The position numbers and the translations under genes are program-made. The notes beneath the pieces were generated by a model. The model saw nothing but the letters and a program-made list of their open reading frames with translations, made no database searches and was not told the DNA's origin. This document shows, piece by piece, positions 1 through 11,118 of a DNA stretch of 64,000 nucleotides. Origin of the DNA: Brachionus manjavacas (lineage: Eukaryota > Rotifera > Eurotatoria > Ploima > Brachionidae); NCBI GenBank assembly GCA_019054805.1, contig JAHQIY010000012.1:1488001-1552000 (forward strand), written 5' to 3'. Each line of letters opens with the position of its first letter. The first letter of the stretch is position 1.

Positions 1-323
1 AAGCTATTTAGTAATTTAATTCTCTAAGATTGTAAGGAATAAACTTAAATTGTAACGTTTTCTCATAGTTGACTCTAGCTTGATGATGAGATTTGGACAA
101 AACGGTTTGTCATAATCGTCTGAAACTTCCTTCCGATTTTGGTGCTATAGTTAAAGATTTTGATTTTTATTGTGACCTCAAAATCATTAATAATTAATTA
201 GTCAAAAAAGTATTTTTGTCACTCAAATAATTATTTTATCAGTCAATTAATTTATTTGTCATCATATGTAGTTTTTTAGTCAGTAAAATTTTATTTTTTT
301 TGTCAGTCCATTAATTGACGGCC
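1..323. mobile_element. Right part of a MULE-like non-autonomous element, cut by the window edge
   Basis: Bases 1-323 match 6824-7174 almost base for base. Both copies end in GTCAGTCCATTAATTG followed by GRYGGCC. The arm carries many TGTCA/TGACA words at irregular spacing, as in the complete copy at 6521-7174. By analogy the element ends at 323, and TTTTACATT (324-332) would be its target-site duplication, but the left end is outside the window so this cannot be confirmed. No coding sequence is visible. It lies in an intron of the KIF16B-type gene. Confidence 0.75.
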
Positions 324-647
324 TTTTACATTACTGCAGCAAATACCTTTAAACCATTTTTATAAAATTTAACTGAAGAGTTCTTTAAAAACATTTCTTT
401 AAAAAATACAAATTTTTTTAATTTTTTTATGACAATTTGTAGCAATTATAGTGAAAGTTTACAATTATTTCCGAGTCTACATTCTCAACACAATCACAAA
501 CATTTATCACTAAATTAAAATTCAAAAAAAGCTAAATTTGTATTTATTATTATTAAATTTTGTTGTTTAAAAATTTTTGTGTTGTACAATTTATCTTTGA
601 GCTCATCAAAATTAAGCTGAAATGATATTCAAATTATTTCTTTTTAG
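324..647. other. Intronic AT-rich stretch
   Basis: No exon, repeat or element recognised. It ends in a pyrimidine-rich tract and TTTTTAG acceptor directly before the stalk exon at 648. Confidence 0.5.
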
Positions 648-3600
648 AGAGAAGAAAAATTGCTCAGCGATTGTCTAAAAAACCTTGGCAAAAGTCAAGA
701 GGGTCAATTGAAGTCGTGGCTTTTTGAGCTACAGAATCTGCGCTTGCGAGAGCAAGAACTTCAGCAAGAATTTAGGCGCGAAAAGTCCAAAAAAGAAGAA
801 ATGATTCAAAAACTTGAACAAAAAAGAGACAAAAAACTGAGCGAGTTGAACATCTCGCGAGAAAAAATACTCAACAACAAACAACTTCAGGAGCTTAAAG
901 TTAAAATGTCCCAGTTGTCCAACTATGAAACAGATTTGGCTGAAAAAATTGAAGAACTTGAAGAGTCGCTCAAAGACGACCGAAATGAACTTGATCGACT
1001 CAATACCCAGCTAAATGTCAAAAAGATGTATGAGCTGAATGACGGAAGCAAAATAAAATTTGATGAATTGATCCAAATGGAGAGTGAAAATTTAAAAAGA
1101 GCCAAAAATGAGTTGGAAAAAGTTAAAAAATCAAAAATTGACAGCCATGGACTGATAGAAAAGGAGCTCAAATTAGCCGAGCAAAAATTAATAGACGAAT
1201 TTGAGCAAAATAATGAAACTATAATAGCGATAAATGCTGAATTGGTAAACATTGGTGAGAAAGAAGACCAATTGAGAAGTTTTCTAACAAATTGTCTATA
1301 TGAAAACGACGAGGAAAAATGTTTGGTCGAGAATGAATTGACTGATTTGGTGGAAGTTAAGGAACAACTTGAGGAAAAACTCAATGAGCTTAGATCAAAT
1401 TTTAGGAAGGAATTTGAAGAACAAATGCAACAAGAGTACATTGGCCTTGATGAGCTGAAAAAACACGACATGGAAGAGATCAAACACGACGAAGAGAGAA
1501 TTAATTTGCTGTATGAGTCGTCAACAAAATATCTAATGGACTTGATTAGTAATTTGAATCAGCAGATTGTTTTAAAAAGTAATGAAATGAAGGGTCTTCA
1601 AGTTCAAAGTGAGAGTCAAAACAAAAAAATGAATCAACTTCTTGCTGAGGTAAGATTTGTTGCTTTTTTTAATTAAAAAATTAAAAAACGAAACTAAAAT
1701 TGAAAGTCTAAAAAATGGTTTTGGATAATGCGAATTTTTTTTCAAATAACCAGAGAGATAAAAACATAAAATTAAAAATTTTTATTTAAAAGGATTTTCA
1801 CTTTTGAATATTCTCATGGTCTAAAAAAATTAATTAAAATCAAATTTTTTAGTATTTGGACTCTTAACTGAAAAAAAGAAATAACTTAATAAGTATACAT
1901 TTTGGTCAATGAATTCAATTAAGTTTAAATATTCCCTATTCTAAAATCAAAAAAAATTATTGTTCAAATGAAACTTAAGCTTAACAAAAATAAAAAGATA
2001 CAATTTTCTTTAAAAAATAAGATTTTTATTTTCATTTTTTCTTAAGAGAAAGTCTTTTAATGTTTAAGGATATTTGTGGTGTTTAACCACAAACTAGCGC
2101 TTGGACATGTAAGTACTAGCTAGATTTTAAGAAAGAAAATACAAATAAAATGAATTAATACAAATAAATTTTGTAAAATTACGATAATTAACGATAAATA
2201 AGATTTTTTACGTGAAATTAGCAATTTTCAAAAATTCCAAAAAGTAGCTTGATTTTGGCTCTTTTTTTTGGTTTTTTTATTCATATTTTGATGGTAGTTA
2301 TACGTAAAATTACAAAAAGAATTATTTTTTTTGAGGTAAAAAATCGTAAAATAAAATAAAAAAATGTATTAAATTTCATTGTCATTGATAAGCCAAGATA
2401 CTACTGAAACTGTTCTTCAAAATTTTTAAGCAAAATAAAAATTTTTGGTGATATTTCATTTTAATTTACTCAGGAAAAATCTCCTCCAAAGTTTACCAGT
2501 TCTAAATCTAATAGAAATGGTATGAATTGAATTAAAGGATTATATAAGCAAACAAAATATTAAAACTGTATTAAAGAATATGCTGTAAATTTTAAATACT
2601 TGAATTTACCAAAAAATAATCAAAGACAAAATTAACCATTTAAAAAAAGTTAGAATAAGGCTAGATTAATTTTAGTGTTAATCAATAAAATTGAATATTA
2701 AACAAAAATTCATTTTGGTTATTGAAAAAATTAGTTGAGTGATTATATTTAATGATATATAATATATTTAATTTATATTAAGATTTTTTACCCCAAAAAA
2801 ATTATTTTGAGACCATTTGCTGGCTTATATCAAACTTTTTGGCTGTTTGACGCTGACTGATGTTGTCTTTGTGATCAAAAGCCTTTTTTAGCTTGGTGAG
2901 TTGTAATTTGGTCTTTTTTTTCAGTGTTTGACCAGATTATTGTTTCCTTTCTGGTGAAATTATTCACTACGTTTTAAAATTCGGTAAACAGTACTCCTTG
3001 GAATTTTTTATGCCATAAAATGCCTCACAGTGAATATTTTTCCAAGTGATCTATTTTCGTTAAAAAACGCGTACACGCGAATTCTTAGGGCCTCTTCTTT
3101 AGATGATTTATTTTGGTCATTTTTAATTTAAATTGAATTATTTTTATTCATTGTATTTAAAATTAAATTTACTACAATAATATGGAAAGAGATTTAAAAC
3201 AAAAATTAAAATAGCATTGCAAATGATACTTAAAGTTCGTCTCGATTTTAAGTTGTCATCCGTTATTAGTACTATAAAATGTTCTATATCGGCAAATATT
3301 TAAATGCTGACTAAAGCCTTTTTACGATCTGTTTTGGTATTCGAGCAAATTCAATTCTAGTATACTGATTTTAATATAACATTTGGAGTGTTTTAAGTGA
3401 AGAAAATAGGCAGTTTTCCTGACTTTAGAGCCAGGTTTAATTACCAAAATGAACCTAATCCTTAAAAGCATCTAGAGAATTAAGCAATATTTGCAAAAAT
3501 ATTTCAAAAATAAAAAAAGAAATTCAATAAGCATTTTTGATAAAAAGAATTTACTAGAATTGTCAAATCTTGTCAATCTTTTTTGATTTTACTTAATCTT

Positions 3601-5709
3601 ACAAAAACTTTTACATTATTAAATAATGAAAAATTAATAATAAATACAGCTACGACAAGCAAGCTTGCGGAGGCGGCGTGGTAAGGGGTGGCCTATGGTA
3701 GCACATTGCTCTATACAAGTAAAATTACAAAAACACAAGAACTAATAAATTTTTAGAGTCAACAGACATTATTTACAGTAAAAGGTAAGAAAGAAATTAA
3801 AAGGAGCTGAAAGGGGTTTATAAAAGATATTGGAAGATCAAATTATATTAAAAAATAAAATTTTTATGTGGTCAAAACTTGGTAACCGGTCATGAAGGCA
3901 TAGTAGCGATTCTTTAATTGTTTGACTGATTGATTGATTGCCTTTTTAATAAAAACTACTAAAATTCACTACAATAAATTAAAAAATTTATATGATTTTT
4001 TAAAAAAAATGAAATTTTATTAAAAAATCGAAAAAAAAATGACTTTTAACTTCGTCTGACAAAAATGAATACAAATTTACGTCGTTTTACGTACGATGAT
4101 ATAATATTGCATAGATTACATAATTTTTTGAAAGAATAATGTAAGTTAAAAACACTGTATTTTAAAAGTAAATTAGCTTTTGCTTAAAATTTTTTAGTTT
4201 TCTTATTAAGGGAACTTGTTTTTTTTTTTATAAAAAATTGCTTATTTCTATTTTAGCACCCTTTTAATAAAATCTTAAACAAAAATTGTAAAATTTGTAA
4301 GATAAAATTCATTTCAGTTTTGTATTACTATTTTTTAATGCAAAAATCTATTAATTTTCGAAAATTTACGTAATTCTTTTAAATAAAAAAAAACTTTAAA
4401 TAGTAAAAAAATTAAAAAATTCAAAGAAAAGCGCTATTAAGAGACTGTTTTTTAGTCCTTTTACAATCTACGTAAAATTATCGTCGAACATACCAAAAAA
4501 ACACTTTATCAAGCTAAAACTCTACCCGTAAATAGAAATTTTTTTTTCACAAAATTTTAAAAATATTATACTGAATTTAGCATAAAAACAAAAAGCTAAT
4601 TTTTGATTGTATCTTAAAACTGTTTTAAATAATTTGAGGTTAAATTAAGGCTACTAATAATTGATCCTAGTGTAATTTTCCAGCCTAGTGATTCACCAAT
4701 GTTTAAAAAAATATTAAATTAAATTAAATTAAAAAAATGAATCTATTTTTAATATTAGCTCGAAATTATGGAAAATAAACGCTTAATGGAAGAGAGCAAC
4801 ATATTCCTTAAGGAAATTCAAATAGCAAACGAAGCCAAAACAGAATTTGACAAACTGATTAGCCAAAATGCCAAGCTAGAGTTGTTCTACAAGAAAAAAC
4901 TGGATGAAACATCATCAAAAAAAGAGAGTATTAAGCCTAAAATTTGCCAAATAGTTGGCAACTACCGTGGTAACCAACTTTTTGAAGCGGACTTCAATCC
5001 GAAGATACCCGAGAGCCGAAAATCGAGTCAATCAAATGAGCTCATGGATTCAACTAGGCAGATTGATGTTGAAATTGGTACCAACAATCATGAAGAGGTG
5101 GATGGGCTGATGATCCGTAAAATACGGCGCGAAATCCAAGAACCAAGATTTGAAACACATTTATGCAAAGCATTGTCCATTCAGATTGAAATAAATGAAT
5201 CCTTTTTGTTTGGCAAAAAGTCCTGGGACGAACACTATGAGTATTTGATTGAATTGCGTGTAAATGAAGAATACTGGTACATATTTCGCCGCTACAGCAA
5301 GATTAGGCAACTGCACGAGCAGATGTGTTTGCTGTATCCCTCTTTGAACCGGCTGGTCTTTCCAATGAGACTAGTCTTCAATTTAATGGACAGCAAGCAG
5401 CGCCTGCTCGAAAGACAGTCACAGCTAGAGCATTATTTGAATTGTTTTGTGGAAATTTTGCTTAATGACCCGAACTGTCCGCTTTGCTTGGAAAACTTTG
5501 TCCATGACAGACAAGTTAGCAATTCACTATCGATGACATCTCTGAACTCTTCTTTATATTCATCAAGCATTGTCTCCACTAATTCCAATGGACATATTAC
5601 TACGGGCATTAGCCGCAGTGTGTTGTGTTCGTTTTGTCCTTTTTTCGAACAAAACACCCATGATTTAAATAATGCAAACAAATTGAATATAAAACAAAAA
5701 CATCTATAA
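648..5709 (+). CDS. KIF16B: KIF16B-type kinesin-3, C-terminal part (stalk coiled coil and PX domain)
   Basis: Two exons are visible: 648-1649 (334 codons) and 4759-5709 (316 codons plus TAA), joined in phase 0 across a 3.1 kb intron (GTAAGA donor, ATATTAG acceptor). The first encodes continuous heptad-rich coiled coil; the second continues it and then gives a PX domain (about 5160-5520). The phosphoinositide-binding RRY lies at 5287-5295 in FRRYSK, and ERQSQLEHYL gives the second basic contact. The usual PPK loop is altered to FPMR. The C-terminus has CSFCPFFEQNTHD, matching the CEFSPFFK tail typical of KIF16B. Family members are early-endosome kinesins that bind PI3P through PX. The motor head lies upstream of the window. 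A sorting nexin is the alternative, but the long stalk and terminal motif favour KIF16B. Confidence 0.83.
2800..3180 (-). pseudogene. Tc1/mariner transposase, N-terminal HTH remnant
   Basis: Read on the minus strand, broken frames give SSKEEALRIRVYAFFNENRS, then KIPRSTVYRILKR, then KLKKAFDHKDNISQRQTAKK and FDISQQMVS. This order (helix-turn-helix, linker, second HTH with SQ-R-AKKF) is that of the DNA-binding half of Tc1/mariner-superfamily transposases. There are several in-frame stops and shifts and no DDE catalytic domain, so it is a dead fragment inside the KIF16B intron. It may be the same family as the C-terminal remnant at 9524-9770, but the two pieces do not overlap, so this is unproven. 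Confidence 0.6.
3655..3722. repeat. Short GC-richer island, possible SINE head
   Basis: A GC-richer patch (GGAGGCGGCGTGGTAAGG) in AT-rich intron, containing TGGCCTATGG at about 3689, which resembles a tRNA-type A box with one base missing. No B box is visible downstream. A tRNA-derived SINE is only a guess. Confidence 0.25.
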
Positions 5710-5793
5710 AATACACATTCCAAAATTATTTATTTTCTATTGTTTGTTTTTTTTAGTTTTACCCGATTTTTAAAATTAATTTTTATTTTTGTT

Positions 5794-5799
5794 AATAAA
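5794..5799 (+). terminator. Poly(A) signal of the KIF16B-type gene
   Basis: AATAAA about 85 bp after the TAA stop at 5707-5709, within AT-rich sequence. It is the first canonical hexamer after the stop, but such hexamers are common at this base composition. Confidence 0.5.
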
Positions 5800-6511
5800 T
5801 AAAAAAAAATTAATGGAATAATTTTTTAATTTTAAAAATAATAAAAAAAAAAGTTGAATTTAATTTTTTATTTGGTCAATTTCACTAGTGATGAGGGTTC
5901 GATCCAGAGAGGTTTTTGGTGCGACTTTATTCAGAAAAATTATGGAAATTACAAAGAGAAGAGTTTGTCTATTTAACATAATTCTCTAAACCCTAAATTA
6001 AAAAAAGCTAATAAAATAATTGTTTTTTTTTAAATAAAAAATATTTGAATTAAACTTTTTAGTGAAAAAGAAGGAGTTTAATTTTCGTTTGCTAAAAAAC
6101 TAATTATCTTTCGTCAGTAAGTTCCACTTGTAAAAGAATCAGTTTTTTAAAATCTAATTTTGATGACAAACTTCATTTTGAAGCGATTTTTTTGGTATAA
6201 ATTAAATAATTTTAGTAACTTCGTTAAGTTCCACTTATTCAAAGTAATCATCGAATATAAAAAAATTAAAAAAAAACATTAAAATTTCGATTGAATAAGA
6301 CAAATAATTAATTTAATTCTAACCTTTTCTAAAGTATAATAGATGATAACAGTAATATTTAAAGTCATATATAAAGGTTTGCATATTAGTAAACAAATGC
6401 ATTTCAAGTAGTTTTTCAAGAGCTACTGCGACACTAAAATTAAAACTATAAAAATACAAAAAATATTCTAAAAAATTATTTTTTTACTTAAAAATTAAAT
6501 TTTTTTTATTT
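5800..6511. other. Intergenic AT-rich spacer
   Basis: No gene or bounded element seen. A perfect B-box-like GGTTCGATCC sits at about 5896, without an A box or tRNA fold. Confidence 0.5.
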
Positions 6512-6520
6512 ATTTCAATT

Positions 6521-7174
6521 GGGTTAAATTTTTGGGGGTGACAAATTAAATTTTTTTAAGATGACAAAAATAACTAAAAGTGGTGACTAATTTAGTCTAT
6601 TTTAGCTTACAATAAAAAACTAATTTTTCTGACAAAAAAACTAAACGACTGACAAATATATATATTGAGATGACTATTTAATAATTTTGCACTGACAAAA
6701 TTTTATTCATTTTTATTTTATTTTATTTTAGTTCTAATTAAGCTATTTAATTCGACTTAAGTGGAAATCAAAAGTAATGACCCTATGCTTCACAAGGAGT
6801 GAATAAGGAAAAAAAAAGAAAAGCTATTTAGTAATTTAATTCTCTAAGATTGTAAGGAATGAACTTAAATTGTGACGTTTTCTCATAGTTGCCTCTAGCT
6901 TGATGATGAGATTTGGACAAAACGGTTTGTCATAATCGTCTGAAACTTCCTTCTGATTTTGGTGCTATAGTTCAAGATTTTGATTTTTTTGTGAGCTCAA
7001 AATCATTAATTTGTTGTAAAAATAATTAATTAGTCAAAAAATTGTTTTTGTCACTCAGATAATTATTTTATCAGTCAATTAATTTATTTGTCATCATATG
7101 TAGTTTTTTTGTCAGTAGATTTAGTCTTTTTTGTCAGTAAAATTTTTTTTTTGTCAGTCCATTAATTGATGGCC
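6521..7174. mobile_element. MULE-like non-autonomous element with TGACAA motif arms (654 bp)
   Basis: Flanked by a 9 bp direct repeat ATTTCAATT (6512-6520 and 7175-7183), the size expected for Mutator-like elements. The left end begins GGGTTAAATTTTTGGGGGTG and the right end, on the opposite strand, begins GGCCATCAATTAATGG. Both arms are studded with TGACAAA/TGACTAA words pointing inward from each end. No ORF is visible. The right half is nearly identical to 1-323, so at least two copies exist in this region and the family moved fairly recently. Confidence 0.8.
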
Positions 7175-7183
7175 ATTTCAATT

Positions 7184-7599
7184 TTAAAGCAGCACTAAAG
7201 CTATGTTTGAATATCTTTATATCTTGTTTTAACAAAAAATGACTATTAATCACATTAAGAGTTTTTTTTCATTCGTTTTCCTTATTGACATTTTTTTTAT
7301 TATTTAAACCTTTTGGTCTTTCTCTTGATTATATTCCAATTAGTAGAGTACTTTCATAAACTGTTGGGCTCAATTTTTGTAAAATCATTTAATGGCATTC
7401 TGTGCTCTTCTTGGTTACTTCTTGTTTTTTTGCATATGATAGGCGGAAAATTAAAAAAAGCGTTTTTTTTTTATTTTTTATTTATTTTTTGGTTTCTTAA
7501 TCCAAAAGCAAAAAAGCAAAAAATAAAAATTATTTAATAAAAATAAAAAATGGATAAAATTAATAGAAAAAAACGGTTCAAAAGTTAAGAAATCTTTAC
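7184..7599. other. Spacer, probable 3' flank of a Tc1 remnant
   Basis: AT-rich with long T and A runs. It probably includes the 3' untranslated end of the Tc1/mariner remnant whose last codons lie at about 7600-7640 on the minus strand. The one open frame here is low-complexity and not credible. Confidence 0.4.
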
Positions 7600-7650
7600 A
7601 ATTTAAAATTTGAAATGATCGCCCTTGGTGTTATAACAAGCAAAAACCTT

Positions 7651-9513
7651 GGTATCCATGAATTTCGACAAATTAAAATTTGACAGAATAAATTCGACTA
7701 ATATAATTCGGCCAAAAAAAAATTAGACATGTTTTATTTAGACATTAATTTATTTGACACAAATATTCGACAAAAAAAAATCAATTAATCAATTTTAAAT
7801 AAATTTTCTTTCAAGAAAAAAAAATCTATAATTTAATTATCAGATTATTTATATTCAATTAAAAAAGACAGAAATTTAAGATAAGACATGATATCACTTT
7901 GATTATATCCTAAAATGGCTTGATTCAATTTTTCTTCCAATACAATATACCCCATTTTTCGCTTGTTAACTAGACCAGTTGATAATTGTATGTACAAATT
8001 TTCTGTATTTGATTGTTCAAGTTTTAAACTATTGACCAAATATAACAAATGAGAATGAGTTTTGATAGTGGACTGCAAAGCGTATTGCCACCCTTCAAGA
8101 TTATTATTAGTACGCTGTAAACCTTGAAGGGTCCTATTAAGACAATTCCATTGTTCAATCTCGAATTGTGGCGTTTTACGTTTTGCGTAGCGGCCCTTAG
8201 ACATTGTTCCAATGTAATATTGCTCAAAATATTTATACAATTTTTGTAGGTCATTATTTGGTAAATTTTTTTTTAAAGTTTCAAACGCACTAATAATGTC
8301 ATCGACTGGTACAAAGGCTAAGCAAGCAAGCATTTACAATACAAACGGGTTTGGTTTTCTTCATTTGTTGCATCCATGTACGAGGTTACAAGACCATATT
8401 CTTGAATATGACGCCATATACACTTTTTTAAATGAAAAAAACGACCATGGATCTCACATTCCGGATAAAACTCTTCAATTGAATTTATCAAGTCAAGCTC
8501 AAAGTCGCATGATACAGACAATGGATCATTAATCTCTTTTCCTTTTAATATTTCAAAAAATTTCGTGTACGTTTCTTGCTGCTTATTAACAAACAAAGCG
8601 TAAACAAGAGGCAAATTCTTGATTATATGTAATGTAAAAAGTTGCTTGAATAGGATCGGTGCAGCGTCAAATGTACCATCACATAACCAACGCCTGATTT
8701 CACTTAACAATTGAAGATTTTTTTCAGCAGCAAATATCAACATTCGATTGCTTTTGTCAATATCAGGTGCATAATTATCGTACAAAATGAAACTGTCATT
8801 TTTGAATGAAATTTTAAAATCGTCATGTAGTTTGAAATTCAAGTCGTTTGGAATTTCATAATTTTCATATGGGTCAATCCTCGCATTTCTACATAGCTGT
8901 CTAGCGGCGTTGTATTTTGGCAAGTTAGCTGCAACTTCCTCGCTTACACTCAAGTATAATTTTTCTTGCACTGGAATCAGGTTGATCACTAGCCATTGTT
9001 TTAATTTTTGACTTCACCGCCTTAACATCTGTTTTAATAGTTGCCTGATGCTCGTGGTCTTTAATATAATAAATAGGCAAATTATCGCCAAAAGTATACA
9101 CACTACCAGGACAATTTGGAAAATCAGTCTTGTTGCATCTCCAAGTTACTTTTCCACTTGTTGATTTGTAACTAGACTTATATTCATATTTTTTTTCATC
9201 GACTAAAAGTCAACTAGGTGTACCATCTTTTTTGTTACGAGAAGACTTAATTAAATTTAGACCACCGTTCAAATTCAAATTCAAGTCACCTAACAGACAT
9301 GACAAGTCGTCCATTATTTATCATGTTTAGATAATTGTTTATGAAAATAAAAAAAAAAAGTGAAAAAAAAAATGACTAATCAAATTTAGTCGAAATATTT
9401 TTGTCGAATTTAAAAAAAGTTAATCGAATTAACACATGTCGAACTTTTTTATGCCTAATTTAGTTAGTCGAATTTTGAGTTGTCGAAATAAACTTGTCGA
9501 AAACTACCATAAC
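7651..9513 (-). mobile_element. Mutator-like (MULE) DNA transposon, 1863 bp, with TIRs and 10 bp TSD
   Basis: A 10 bp duplication CAAAAACCTT borders it exactly (7641-7650 and 9514-9523). Terminal inverted repeats of about 120 bp start GGTATCCATGAATTTCGACA on the left and, on the opposite strand, GGTTATGGTAGTTTTCGACA on the right. Both arms contain repeated TTCGAC/GTCGAA words. The interior codes on the minus strand for a FLYWCH/MULE transposase remnant. The element sits inside a Tc1/mariner transposase remnant whose reading resumes on the other side, so it is younger than that insertion. Confidence 0.88.
7845..9315 (-). pseudogene. FLYWCH zinc-finger MULE transposase, disrupted
   Basis: Reading leftward from ATG near 9315, the first part is a FLYWCH-type zinc finger: VDEKKYEYKS, then TWRCNK, CPG and HEH, giving Cys, Cys, His, His in order. 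Next comes the MULE transposase core at 8318-8989 with WLCDGTFDAAP (first catalytic Asp), then CDFELDLINS and CEIHGRFFHLKKCIW. The C-terminal helical part is at 7845-8333. A TGA interrupts the FLYWCH region, one frameshift lies near 8950-8990 and another in a (GCTT)n run near 8325. The TIRs are clear, so it could still be a substrate if a related enzyme is present elsewhere. Confidence 0.85.
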
Positions 9514-9523
9514 CAAAAACCTT

Positions 9524-9770
9524 TACGGCATAGAAATCAATTTTTGTACGAGCTAAGTCGGAATCTTTAACCACTCTTTGTGTAAAATATCTTTTAAATA
9601 TTCAATGAAGGTTACTTAATTGTCTACCAGTTTGGCATCAGTGTATGACCATAAGTTCTCGATTGGGTTGAGATCTGGTTAAGGAGCAAACCATGGCAGA
9701 ACATCAATGCCATTGAGGTATTCGTATCAAAAAAACGAACACGTGTGAGGTTACAGTGTGTTCTATTTGA
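9524..9770 (-). pseudogene. Tc1/mariner transposase, C-terminal remnant
   Basis: Minus-strand frames give DVLPWFAP, a stop, then PDLNPIENLWSY, the signature around the last catalytic acidic residue of Tc1-type DDE/DDD transposases. These are followed by WLKIPT and LVQKLISMP, the usual C-terminal helix. The final residues (VFACYNTKGDHFKF and stop) lie at about 7595-7645, across the inserted MULE. Upstream it abuts an unrelated LTR-element fragment, so its 5' end is missing. Confidence is high for the superfamily and low for the family. Confidence 0.75.
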
Positions 9771-9779
9771 GCGCATCTT

Positions 9780-10235
9780 ATTTCGTTTACAATGCCCAAC
9801 TGAACTTCCATAGCTTAGCAGATTACCATGATCATCATTTACTACAATGAAGGTGATTGATCTATATTGGCCATCATACCTGACTCTCGTTTTGAACTCA
9901 CCGAGTGTGGCTGATTCGTTTTGACCATCATATCCATACAAACGAAACTTTGTTTTTCTCAAAATAGGTCTCGAACGGAGATTGTTGAATGTTGTCTCAT
10001 CCATGACATTCACCTATGCCCCAGTATCGATACCAATTCTTACCGAAGACTGGCACCAAAAAATTTTTTCCATGGGCAAAACCCAACGGCACAACTTTGA
10101 CACAACCTGAGCAATTCTAACCATGCTCTTATCGGATCTCATACATGTTCTCGACATCGAATTCATCGATATACGCTTCGGCCATCCCTCGTCGCCAATG
10201 AACTGTATTCCAAATGAATAATTAAAAAGAATCAA
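9780..10235 (-). mobile_element. Fossil fragment of a Ty3/gypsy-type LTR retrotransposon (pol protease region)
   Basis: The minus strand shows an aspartic-protease region: IGIDTGA (the DTGA active-site motif), then a strand-rich stretch typical of the retropepsin fold with LYGYDGQN and FKTRVRYDG. It is a short, broken piece with a few breaks. No LTRs, reverse transcriptase or integrase were seen next to it, so it is an old truncated copy rather than a whole element. A Tc1/mariner remnant adjoins it at 9770. Family assignment rests on the protease region only. Confidence 0.6.
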
Positions 10236-10240
10236 TAATT

Positions 10241-10540
10241 TTTGACAGTTTTATTTATCTAAAATAGAAAGTGGATACTCTGGTAGCCAAAGTATATTTA
10301 TAAAAATATAAATATAAGTTAAATACAAAATATAAATTAACAAAAATGGTTCTTCAAAATATATTTCAATAAAATCAAGTACCATGTGCAAACTGTTTGT
10401 TAAATTTCACCAAACTTATTAGGATGGGCGTTGATAAAGATACAAACAGTTTATTTTTAGAAGGCTTGGTTTAATAATTTTAAGCTTACTTAACTGCGTT
10501 CTATATTTTTTGTACTTTTTCAGAATATTATTTTATGGAA
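10241..10540. other. Intergenic spacer
   Basis: AT-rich; no gene or bounded element recognised. Confidence 0.45.
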
Positions 10541-11118
10541 GGGAGAGAAATTATCAATTAATTTAGAGAAATGTCAATTAAAATTTCGTCAATGCTTGTT
10601 GTCAATTATATTGAATATTTGTAACTTAAAATAAATAATTGTGAATTAAATTTATTTTTTTCAATTAAATCTATTAATTAGGATTTTATAATTAAAAAAT
10701 ATTTTTGCCAATAAAAAAAAATAAATGACAATTAATTATTTAATAATTGTCTTCCTATTTTGAGACTACATGGATAAGTTCTTTGGTGAATAGTTGTTTT
10801 GATGGTCTATCATAGTTTAAACATTACATGTTCAAGCACATTTTAGGAATTGCATATCGAGAAAGTTAACTTACAGAATTTCCAAAAAAAGTCTGAAAAA
10901 AATTTAAGCCTGTAAAGTTGCCAGAATTGGCCGACAACGTAATATGTCAAAAGCGTTGCAAGAAAAGGAAGCTAAAACCTTTGTATGTTTAAAAGCTTTT
11001 TTATAATTTCTTTCATGTTAAATTGACAATTTTATTTTACTTTACAAATCTTTTTATATTACTTTGACAAAAATTTTATTGACAACAATAAAAAATAATT
11101 GACAAAACAATTATTTAA

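Larger units (their letters stand above)
1650..4758. other. Large KIF16B intron
   Basis: AT-rich intron. It holds a Tc1/mariner N-terminal remnant (2800-3180) and a small GC-richer island (3655-3720). No further exon is supported. A tempting 46 bp exon-like segment at 2474-2519 does not keep the reading frame. Confidence 0.6.

Noticed and set aside
923-1483. 186-codon minus-strand frame
   Set aside because: Antisense shadow of the coiled-coil exon; Ser/Phe-rich from complementing Glu/Lys codons.
2474-2519. Exon-like segment EKSPPKFTSSKSNRN in the KIF16B intron
   Set aside because: It has acceptor and donor sites but ends in phase 1, whereas the next exon starts in phase 0; skipping it gives an uninterrupted coiled coil.
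5896-5905. Perfect B-box GGTTCGATCC
   Set aside because: No A box, no cloverleaf and no CCA-side pairing around it, so not called as tRNA.
7313-7537. 74-codon Phe/Leu-rich frame
   Set aside because: Low-complexity T-rich sequence downstream of a Tc1 remnant; composition typical of chance frames here.
9624-10013. Single 129-codon protein
   Set aside because: The frame runs from an LTR-element fragment into a Tc1/mariner remnant and is not one gene.
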